Shown here in pieces: positions 1-6,195 of a DNA stretch of 64,000 nt. Origin of the DNA: Falsiroseomonas sp046052145 (GTDB lineage Bacteria; Pseudomonadota; Alphaproteobacteria; Acetobacterales; Acetobacteraceae); contig JBJOMW010000003.1 in NCBI GenBank assembly GCA_046052145.1, positions 62,001 through 126,000 of the forward strand, given 5' to 3'. The number at the start of each line of letters is the position of its first letter. Position 1 is the first letter of the stretch. The position numbers were made by a program, and so were the translations under genes. The notes under the pieces were generated by a model. That model worked only from the letters and a program-made list of their open reading frames with translations, made no database searches and was not told where the DNA came from.

Positions 1-304
1 GCGTGATCACCATCAGCAGCGGGAAGCGCGCCGAGGCCGCGAGGCTCAGCATGTTGATGCAGTTGCCCGCGCCGCTCGATTGCATCAGCAGCGCGCCGCG
101 TTCGCCGCCGAGCCAGGCGCCGGCGAGATAGGCGATGCCTTCTTCCTCGGTCGTCAGCACGACGGCGTTGATGTCGGGGTCGGCATTGGCGTGCTTGATG
201 GCCGTGGCGTGCCCGGCATCGGGGACATAGGCGATGTGCTTCACCCCGGCGGCCTTCAGGACGCTGAAGACGTCCTCCCGCCAGGAGGCAGTGTCGGAAC
301 TCAT
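1..304 (-). CDS. TPP-dependent decarboxylase-like protein (N-terminal part; runs off left edge)
   Basis: An open frame on the minus strand starts at ATG 304 (AGAGG about 8 nt upstream) and runs off the left edge after about 101 codons. The visible protein starts MSSDTASWREDVFSVLKAAG and continues with YVPDAGH, then VLTTEEEGIAYLAGAWLGGERG and LMQSSGAGNCINMLS. This is the N-terminal pyrimidine-binding fold of thiamine-diphosphate enzymes, with the conserved glutamate in the TTEEE stretch. The closest remembered relatives are sulfopyruvate/phosphonopyruvate decarboxylase alpha chains (ComD type), which decarboxylate a 2-oxo acid to an aldehyde. Substrate cannot be decided, and the pyrophosphate-binding half would be a separate domain or subunit outside the window. 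It diverges from the acyl-CoA dehydrogenase gene. Confidence 0.75.
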   Translation of the reverse strand, partial: MSSDTASWREDVFSVLKAAGVKHIAYVPDAGHATAIKHANADPDINAVVLTTEEEGIAYLAGAWLGGERGALLMQSSGAGNCINMLSLAASARFPLLMVIT

Positions 305-510
305 ATGGGCCCTCTTCCTGCGCCCGGTCCTTGGGCGCGGGCATCATCCTACGGCAGCGCTCGGGGCTGGGAAACCGGCGGGCCATGCTGTCCTGCGGGG
401 CGCCGATGCGGCGCTGGCATGGGTGATTGGCGTGGATGGCGGTTCCGGCTAGTTGGGGCGCGCGGCAGGGTGCGCGCCCGCATCCCGCCCCGACCAGCCG
501 GAACGCCCGC

Positions 511-1683
511 ATGACCCCGCACGCCGCCGCCGCCGAAGACCCGCATGCCGAGATCCGCGCGGAGGTGCGCAAGCTCTGCGCGAAATTCCCCGGCGAGTAT
601 TGGCGCGAGCTCGACAGCCGCCGCGGCTACCCGACCGAATTCGTGAAGGCGCTGACCGAGGCCGGGTGGCTCGGCGCGCTGATCCCGGAGGAGTTCGGCG
701 GCGCCGGCCTGCCGCTGTCGGGCGCGGCCGCGATCCTCGAGGAGATCCAGGCCGCCGGCTGCAATGGCGCAGCCTGCCACGCCCAGATGTACATCATGGG
801 CACCATCCTGCGGCATGGCAGCGACGCGCAGAAGGCGAAGTACCTGCCCGCCATCGCGGCGGGCGAGCTGCGCCTGCAGGCCTTCGGCGTGACCGAGCCG
901 ACGTCCGGCACTGACACCACGGCGCTCCGCACCACCGCGCGGCGTGAGGGCGACAAGTACATCGTGAACGGCCAGAAGATCTGGACCAGCCGCGCCGAGC
1001 ATTCCGATTTGATGCTGCTGCTGGCGCGCACCACGCCGCGCGACCAGGTCGCGAAGAAGACCGAGGGGCTGTCCACCTTCATCGTGGACATGCGCTCCGC
1101 ACTCGGGAAGGGCCTGACGATCCGCCCGATCCGGACGATGATGAACCACAATTCCTGCGAGGTCTTCTTCGACAACCTCGAAGTGCCGGCCGAGAATCTC
1201 GTCGGCGTCGAGGGCAAGGGGTTCCGCTACATCCTGGATGGCATGAACGCCGAGCGGCTGCTGATCGCGGCCGAATGCGTCGGCGACGCGAAGTGGTTCA
1301 TCGAGAAGGCGCGCGACTACGCGAAGGAACGCGTGCTGTTCGGCCGCCCGATCGGCGCGAACCAGGGCGTGCAATTCCCGATCGCCAAGGCCTATGCCCA
1401 GATGCGCGCCGCCGAGGCGATCGTGCAGAAGGGCCTCGCGAAATTCGAGCGCGGCGAGAACTGCGGCGAGGAAGCCAATATGGGCAAGATGCTCGCCGCC
1501 GAGGCGAGCTGGGCCGCGGGCGAGGCCTGCGTGAACACCCATGGCGGCTTCGGCTTTGCCGAGGAATACGACATCGAGCGCAAGTTCCGCGAGACGCGGC
1601 TCTATCAGGTGGCGCCCATCAGCACGAACCTGATCCTGAGCTACATCGGCGAGCATGTGCTCGGCATGCCGCGCAGCTACTGA
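511..1683 (+). CDS. Acyl-CoA dehydrogenase family protein
   Basis: A 390-aa flavoprotein of the usual acyl-CoA dehydrogenase length. It oxidises a CoA thioester to the 2,3-enoyl-CoA and passes electrons to electron-transfer flavoprotein. The order of domains is typical: N-terminal helical domain to about residue 110, the FAD-contacting strand region (QAFGVTEPTSGTDT, then the IWTSRAEHSDL block), and a C-terminal helical bundle with GRPIGANQGVQFPIA and NTHGGFGFAEEYDIER. ATG 511 was preferred over an upstream in-frame start at 427 because the protein then begins where the family begins (MTPHAAAAEDPHAEIR). Chain-length specificity is not visible. Its 3' end overlaps the convergent gene by 7 nt. 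A class III CoA-transferase lies just downstream on the same strand, suggesting a shared acyl-CoA pathway. Confidence 0.9.
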   Translation: MTPHAAAAEDPHAEIRAEVRKLCAKFPGEYWRELDSRRGYPTEFVKALTEAGWLGALIPEEFGGAGLPLSGAAAILEEIQAAGCNGAACHAQMYIMGTILRHGSDAQKAKYLPAIAAGELRLQAFGVTEPTSGTDTTALRTTARREGDKYIVNGQKIWTSRAEHSDLMLLLARTTPRDQVAKKTEGLSTFIVDMRSALGKGLTIRPIRTMMNHNSCEVFFDNLEVPAENLVGVEGKGFRYILDGMNAERLLIAAECVGDAKWFIEKARDYAKERVLFGRPIGANQGVQFPIAKAYAQMRAAEAIVQKGLAKFERGENCGEEANMGKMLAAEASWAAGEACVNTHGGFGFAEEYDIERKFRETRLYQVAPISTNLILSYIGEHVLGMPRSY

Positions 1684-2066
1684 GCTTCCAGCGCGCGGCG
1701 GTGGCGGATGAAGTCGGGCCCGCAGGACAGCTTCCGGGCCAGCGGTGAGTCCGGGGCGATGACGCGCCAGAAGGGCGTGGGGTCTTCGGCCAGCCGTTCC
1801 AGCGCGCGCTCCGCGACGATGCGGAGGAAGATGGCGGTGGAGGTGGGGCAGGTGGCAGCCGCGCCGTTCTCCCGCGCCAGTTCCGCGCGGAGTGCCACGG
1901 GGTCGAGCGTGCGGCCCGGCGCGATGGCGCGGATGCGCGCATCCAGCAGCGGCGGCGAGGCGATGAACAGCCTTTCGCTGGCGCCGACGCCGGCGAAGGG
2001 TTTCGGCAGCACCGTGACATGCGGCGGCTTGGCGCCGCGGTACTTCTCGTCCCAGCTTTTCGGCAT
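1677..2066 (-). CDS. Conserved hypothetical protein, possibly MGMT/ATL-like
   Basis: A 129-aa protein starting MPKSWDEKYRGAKPPHVTVL, with conserved-looking blocks KPFAGVGASERLFI, ATCPTSTAIFLRIVAE, TPFWRVIAP and SPLARKLSCGPDFI. I recognise this set of blocks from small conserved bacterial proteins. The order 'PTS ... TPFWRV' recalls the DNA-binding half of alkyltransferase-like proteins, but the PCHR active-site cysteine of MGMT is absent, so no repair activity is claimed. Coding quality is good (high third-position GC). It converges on the acyl-CoA dehydrogenase with a 7-nt overlap, and its start lies about 60 nt from the divergent CoA-transferase start. Confidence 0.65.
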   Translation of the reverse strand: MPKSWDEKYRGAKPPHVTVLPKPFAGVGASERLFIASPPLLDARIRAIAPGRTLDPVALRAELARENGAAATCPTSTAIFLRIVAERALERLAEDPTPFWRVIAPDSPLARKLSCGPDFIRHRRALEAQ

Positions 2067-2126
2067 GATGCGATCCCGGAAGATTTTCGACTGGAATCGC
2101 CGATTTGCCGGGACCGTTCAAGGGAG

Positions 2127-3272
2127 ATGCGCTTGACCGATCTTGCGCCATCGCGGCCGCTCGAAGGCCTGCTTGTCGTCGCGATGGAGCAGGCGGTGGC
2201 GGCCCCCACTTGCACGCAGAAGCTCGCCGATGCCGGCGCGCGGGTGATCAAGATCGAGCGGGCGGAGGGCGATTTCGCCCGCGGCTACGACAAGGCTGCC
2301 GCCGGCCTCTCCAGCTATTTCGTCTGGCTGAACCGGGGGAAGGAGAGCATCGCCCTCGATATCAAGCAGCCGGGGGACAAGGCACTGCTCGCGCGGCTGA
2401 TCGCGCGCGCCGATGTCTTCGTGCAGAACCTCGCACCTGGCGCCATGGCGCGGGCCGGTTTCGGCGCGGCGGAGCTTCGCGCGCGGCACCCCCGCCTGAT
2501 CACGGTGGACATCACCGGCTATGGCGAGGAGGGCGACTACGCCCGGATGAAGGCCTATGACCTGCTGGTGCAGGCCGAAAGCGGGCTCGCTTCCATCACC
2601 GGCCATCCGGCGGGGCCGGGGCGGGTCGGGGTTTCGGTGGTGGATATCGCGACGGGCATGAATGCCCATGCCGCCGTGCTGGAGGCGTTGATCGCCCGCG
2701 GTATCACCGGCCGGGGCGCGGGCATCCATGTCTCGCTGTTTGACGCGATGGCCGATTGGATGAACGTACCCTTGCTCTTCTTCGAAGGCACGGGCCGCGC
2801 GCCGGAGCGCGTCGGGCTCGCGCATCCCTCCATCAGCCCCTACGGCGCCTTCGCGACCTCGGACGGCACGCTGGTGCTGATCAGCATCCAGAATGAGCGT
2901 GAATGGGCCGGCTTCTGCGCCGGCGTGCTCGGCGAGCCGGAGCTGCCGCAGCGCGAAGGCTGGCGCAGTAACACCGAACGCGTGGCGAACCGGGCCGCGG
3001 TGGATGCCCATGTCGCGACCCTCTTCGCCCGCCTGACCCGCGCCGAGGCCGCGGCGCGGCTGGACGCGGCCGGCACGGCCTATGGCTTCGTCAATGGAGT
3101 CGCCGAATTCGCGCGCCACCCGGCGCTGCGGCGGATTGAGGCTGCGACGCCGAACGGGCCCGTCCGGCTGGCCGCGCCCGCCGTGCGTCTGGCCGATGCG
3201 GCCCGTCCCGCCGGGCGCGTGCCGGCCCTCGATGAGCATGGCGCGACGATCCGGGCGGAGTTCGCCGGCTGA
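2127..3272 (+). CDS. Class III (CaiB/BaiF, Frc-type) CoA-transferase
   Basis: A 381-aa protein of the formyl-CoA:oxalate CoA-transferase family, which moves CoA between carboxylic acids through aspartyl-CoA intermediates. Family landmarks include PLEGLLVVAMEQAVAAP, LADAGARVIKIERAEGDFAR, FVWLNRGKESIALDIK, the ADVFVQNLAPGAMARAG block followed by VDITGYGEEGDYA, and HPSISPYGAF. The ATG at 2127 abuts AGGGAG with no spacer, whereas an in-frame TTG at 2133 would sit 6 nt from it, so the true start may be two codons later. Same strand as the acyl-CoA dehydrogenase, 443 nt downstream of it. Donor and acceptor acids cannot be read from sequence. Confidence 0.88.
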   Translation: MRLTDLAPSRPLEGLLVVAMEQAVAAPTCTQKLADAGARVIKIERAEGDFARGYDKAAAGLSSYFVWLNRGKESIALDIKQPGDKALLARLIARADVFVQNLAPGAMARAGFGAAELRARHPRLITVDITGYGEEGDYARMKAYDLLVQAESGLASITGHPAGPGRVGVSVVDIATGMNAHAAVLEALIARGITGRGAGIHVSLFDAMADWMNVPLLFFEGTGRAPERVGLAHPSISPYGAFATSDGTLVLISIQNEREWAGFCAGVLGEPELPQREGWRSNTERVANRAAVDAHVATLFARLTRAEAAARLDAAGTAYGFVNGVAEFARHPALRRIEAATPNGPVRLAAPAVRLADAARPAGRVPALDEHGATIRAEFAG

Positions 3273-3351
3273 CAACCGCCTGGGGCAGCCCTTTGCCAGG
3301 TGACATGCGTTTAATGCATGACGGGTTTCTGCTGCACCGCAAAAACTTCCC

Positions 3352-3379
3352 TTGCCTTTCGGGGGCGGGGTCACTAATT
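3352..3379 (+). promoter_or_regulatory. Sigma-70 type promoter of the small RNA
   Basis: TTGCCT (3352-3357) and CTAATT (3374-3379) are 16 nt apart and would place the start of transcription near 3386, exactly at the first hairpin of the predicted sRNA. Prediction from sequence only. Confidence 0.5.
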
Positions 3380-3385
3380 GTGCAC

Positions 3386-3475
3386 CGCAGCAGGACGGGT
3401 TCGTCCCCCTGCTGTCTTTCTTGGACGTTTCCTCCCTAAACTCGGCGGTGCCGCAAGGCACCGCCGCTTTTTTTT
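3386..3475 (+). ncRNA. Probable trans-acting small RNA resembling the alphaproteobacterial ar8/MmgR type
   Basis: An approximately 90-nt transcript is predicted between the CoA-transferase and the convergent amidohydrolase. It has a 5' hairpin (arms CAGCA..TGCTG with an inner GGACG/CGTCC stem), a single-stranded linker holding TTTCCTCCCT (3428-3437), and a perfect 10-bp terminator hairpin followed by eight T. From memory, an unpaired UUUCCUCCCU between two stem-loops marks the ar8 family, whose member MmgR acts on polyhydroxybutyrate granule regulation in Sinorhizobium meliloti. The motif is an anti-Shine-Dalgarno sequence, so the expected role is to block ribosome binding on target mRNAs, probably with Hfq. 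Family assignment is by recalled motif and architecture, not by a covariance search. Confidence 0.65.
3443..3475 (+). terminator. Rho-independent terminator (3' end of the sRNA)
   Basis: CGGCGGTGCC (3443-3452), loop GCAA, then GGCACCGCCG (3457-3466) form a perfect 10-bp stem followed by C and eight T (3468-3475). It would also end any read-through from the CoA-transferase. Confidence 0.85.
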
Positions 3476-3507
3476 GTGCGGGTTCCCAAGCGGTTGGGCG
3501 GTGCAGC

Positions 3508-4386
3508 TCAGCGGCTGAGGTAGGTCCAGTCCGAACCGGACAGCACGGTCAGCATATGCCGGATGTCGCGCTGCAGCCCGGCCATGCCCGGGGCGCGTTC
3601 CACCCGTGCCTCGTCCATGTAGAGCCGGCGCGCGATCTCCACCTGCAAGGCATGCACCCCTTCGCGCGGGGTGCCGTAGTGGCGGGTGATGTAGCCCCCG
3701 GCATAGGGGTCGTTCCGCCGCACCCGGTAGCCGAGTGCCGACAGCGTCTCCTCCACCAGCCGTGTCGCCCGTGGCGCGCAGGAGGTGCCATGCGCATCCC
3801 CCAGCACGATATCGAGCGGCGGCACCCCATGCGCCGGGTGGGTCGGCATGGAATGGCAATCCACCAGCAGGCAGCAGCCGAACTGCGCGCGCGTTTCCTC
3901 GATCAGCTGGGCGAGCGCGGCGTGATAGGGCTGCCAGCAATCCCGCACCCGCGCCTCGGCTTCCGCGAAGGGCAGCTTGGCACGGTAGACCGGCTCCCCG
4001 GTCGCGACGACCCGGGCGATGGTGCCGAGCCCGGCGCCGACGCGAGGGCTGGCGCTGTTCACCCAGGCCGGCAGCGGCCCGTCGAACATTGACGGGTCGA
4101 GTTCCCAGGGTTCCCGGTTCGCGTCGCAGAAGACGCGGGGGAAGTTGGCCGCCAGAAGCGGCGCGCCGAAGGCCGGTGCGGCGGCGAAGAGCTCGTCCAC
4201 GAAGCTGTCCTCGCTGCGCCGCAGCGCCAGCGGGTCGAGCCGAGCCTCGGCCAGGAAATCCGCACTGTAATGCGTGCCGCTATGCGGCGAGGCGAAGACC
4301 AGCGGCATGGTCTGCCGCGCGGGCCGCAGCACCCGGAAGGGTGGCGGCGCCTCGAGGGCGGGCGAGGTGGGGGAGGCCATGTCCAT
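3508..4386 (-). CDS. N-formylglutamate amidohydrolase family protein
   Basis: A roughly 292-aa zinc hydrolase of the HutG/N-formylglutamate deformylase family, which releases formate from N-formylglutamate in histidine breakdown or acts on related N-acyl amino acids. Visible family features are PLVFASPHSGTHY near the N terminus (metal histidine), FPRVFCDANREPWELDP, and LLVDCHSMPTHP with the second metal-binding region. ATG 4386 and ATG 4380 are both possible; an in-frame TTG lies further upstream. No other hut gene is nearby, so the physiological substrate is open. It converges on the sRNA. Confidence 0.85.
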   Translation of the reverse strand: MDMASPTSPALEAPPPFRVLRPARQTMPLVFASPHSGTHYSADFLAEARLDPLALRRSEDSFVDELFAAAPAFGAPLLAANFPRVFCDANREPWELDPSMFDGPLPAWVNSASPRVGAGLGTIARVVATGEPVYRAKLPFAEAEARVRDCWQPYHAALAQLIEETRAQFGCCLLVDCHSMPTHPAHGVPPLDIVLGDAHGTSCAPRATRLVEETLSALGYRVRRNDPYAGGYITRHYGTPREGVHALQVEIARRLYMDEARVERAPGMAGLQRDIRHMLTVLSGSDWTYLSR

Positions 4387-4470
4387 AAGCCGCGCGATCA
4401 AGCCACAGCGCCGCGTTGCTTGTCATCCCCGTAAGGTCACTGTTTTGGCATGGCCCGGGCGGAGCCCCGC

Positions 4471-4499
4471 TTGCGTGCCGCTGGCGCGGAGGCTAAAGG
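4471..4499 (+). promoter_or_regulatory. Likely promoter of tRNA-Val
   Basis: TTGCGT (4471-4476), 17-nt spacer, TAAAGG (4494-4499); predicted start near 4506, ten bases before the mature tRNA. Moderate match only. Confidence 0.45.
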
Positions 4500-4515
4500 G
4501 GCCGTCCGCGGAGAC

Positions 4516-4587
4516 GGGCGCGTAGCTCAGCGGGAGAGCACCACCTTGACACGGTGGGGGTCACAGGTTCAATCCCTGTCGCGCCCA
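4516..4587 (+). tRNA. tRNA-Val (anticodon GAC)
   Basis: The full cloverleaf is readable: acceptor GGGCGCG paired with CGCGCCC, D arm GCTC..GAGC, anticodon stem CCACC/GGTGG with loop TTGACAC (anticodon GAC), and T arm ACAGG/CCTGT with TTCAATC. The discriminator base is A at 4587. The 3' CCA is not encoded and would be added after transcription. Confidence 0.95.
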
Positions 4588-4774
4588 TTCCTTCCGCGCA
4601 AATCCCTGAAAATTTGAGTTTTTATGCCGGGCCGGCCCGCGCATTGCCGTGGCTTGCGCAGGCCACGCAATCGGCTGCGCGCGCTGTCGCAAGGGACGGC
4701 GCTGCGCGATCCGTCTCCGCGCGGGGCAGGGCGCGCTGAGCCCGGGAGGCCGAGCCCGCGCGCGCCCCTCCAAG

Positions 4775-5557
4775 TCAGCCCAGGCCGCGCAGGAAGCGCG
4801 CGCGGGCGCCGGCGCCGGTCATCAGGAAGCTGTGGTCCGATCCGCTCAGGATGAAGCGCGCGCCGAGCTTGATGTAGTCGGGCGCGACCTTCTCGTCATA
4901 GACGCCGCCCATACCCATCACCTTGCCATGCTTCGCGCAGGCCGCGCCCACAACCTCATAGGCGCGGCGCACATCCGGATGGCCGATCTGGCCCGGAATG
5001 CCCATCGTCGCCGTCAAATCCGAGGTGCCGAACATCAGCACATCCACCCCCGGCACGGCGGCGATTGCCTCGGCATTCGCCACCGCCTCCGGCGTCTCGA
5101 TCATGCAGACGACGAGGATTTCCCGGTTGAGCTCGGCCTGCGCCGCAGCGGCATCCACGGCGCCGAGGCCATAGGCGAAGGGCGGGCCGCCCCAGCTGCG
5201 CATGCCAGTCGGCGGGAAGCGATAGGCGCGCACGACTGCAGCGGCTTCCTCGGCCGTGTCCACATGCGGCACGACGACGCCCATCGCGCCATTGTCGAGG
5301 CTTCGCGTGCCTTCATGCAGCGCGTCCTTGCAGACCCGCACGATCGGCGTGACGCCCTGCGACAGCGCGGCGATGGAGATGCGTGTGGCGTCGTCCACGC
5401 TCATCGCACCGTGTTCCATATCGATGAACAGCCAATCGAAGCCCGAGGCGGCGGCGATCATCCCGACGGCGCTGCCGCGCAAATGATGCACGCCGAAGCC
5501 GAGTGCGAGGCCGCCTTCGTTCAGGCGCTTGCGGATGGGGTTGGCGACGATGGGCAT
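4775..5557 (-). CDS. HpcH/HpaI aldolase family protein
   Basis: A 260-aa class II (metal-dependent) aldolase of the HpcH/HpaI type. The family cleaves or forms 4-hydroxy-2-oxo acids to pyruvate plus an aldehyde in a TIM barrel. Signatures are FDWLFIDMEHG (base/metal region), GVVVPHVDTAEEA, RSWGGPPFAYG, CMIETPEAVANAEAIAAVPGVDV (metal-binding glutamate) and LMFGTSDLTATMG. Start at ATG 5557 is supported by AAGGAG 6 nt upstream; a longer in-frame start at 5596 lacks this. It stands alone between tRNA-Val and the DUF924 gene. The substrate aldehyde is unknown. Confidence 0.88.
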   Translation of the reverse strand: MPIVANPIRKRLNEGGLALGFGVHHLRGSAVGMIAAASGFDWLFIDMEHGAMSVDDATRISIAALSQGVTPIVRVCKDALHEGTRSLDNGAMGVVVPHVDTAEEAAAVVRAYRFPPTGMRSWGGPPFAYGLGAVDAAAAQAELNREILVVCMIETPEAVANAEAIAAVPGVDVLMFGTSDLTATMGIPGQIGHPDVRRAYEVVGAACAKHGKVMGMGGVYDEKVAPDYIKLGARFILSGSDHSFLMTGAGARARFLRGLG

Positions 5558-5619
5558 GGCGGTCTCCTTCACGGTGAAGGAGGGCATCGCCGTCACGCCG
5601 GGTCAATCCGGGTGCGGCG

Positions 5620-6195
5620 CTAGAATCCGCCGCCCGCCGCAAGCCAGGCGCGCTCTGCTGCCGTGCTCTCGCGCCCGAGCGCGGCATTGCGATGCGGGAA
5701 GCGGCCGAAGCGCTGGATCACCTGTCGGTGGCGCCAGGCATAGTCGATCGTGCCGGCGGGCTTCGCCTGTGCGGGTTGGTCGCGCAGGCCTTCGAACAGC
5801 GCGACGGAGAGGTCCTGCTCCGCCATCGCTTCCCCATGCTCGAAGGGCAGGTAGAGGAAGACGCGCTGCGTTTGCGTCAGCGCCAGGTCGAAGCGGTGCT
5901 CCAGCACTGCGCGCCGCGCGACGGCGCGGCCATGTGCATCGGAGGCGAAGGCTTCGGCGCTGCCGCGAAACAGATTGCGGGGGAATTGGTCGAGCAGCAG
6001 CACCAGCGCCAGCGCGCCTTCTGGCGTCGCGGCCCAGCCATCCAGCGCGCCCTCCCGCGCCGGGACGACGAGAGGGCCGAAGCCGTCGCGGCAGGCGGCG
6101 TCGAAGGCGTCATCCTTCGCGAACCAGGCGGTCCGGAAACTGTCCGGACCGTCGGCGAACCAGAAGGCGAGCAGCCGGGCCGCGTCGTCGCTCAT
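5620..6195 (-). CDS. DUF924 family protein
   Basis: A 191-aa soluble protein matching the DUF924 family over its usual length. Recognisable blocks are LLAFWFADGPDSFRTAWFAKDDAFD, LVLLLDQFPRNLFRG, QRVFLYLPFEHGEAMAEQDLS and HRQVIQRFGRFPHRN. These recall the helical-repeat shape of the family, whose biochemical role is not established. Its start codon overlaps the stop of the upstream oxidase (ATGA, 6192-6195), so it is translationally coupled to that enzyme. A shared function is plausible but unproven. Confidence 0.85.
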   Translation of the reverse strand: MSDDAARLLAFWFADGPDSFRTAWFAKDDAFDAACRDGFGPLVVPAREGALDGWAATPEGALALVLLLDQFPRNLFRGSAEAFASDAHGRAVARRAVLEHRFDLALTQTQRVFLYLPFEHGEAMAEQDLSVALFEGLRDQPAQAKPAGTIDYAWRHRQVIQRFGRFPHRNAALGRESTAAERAWLAAGGGF

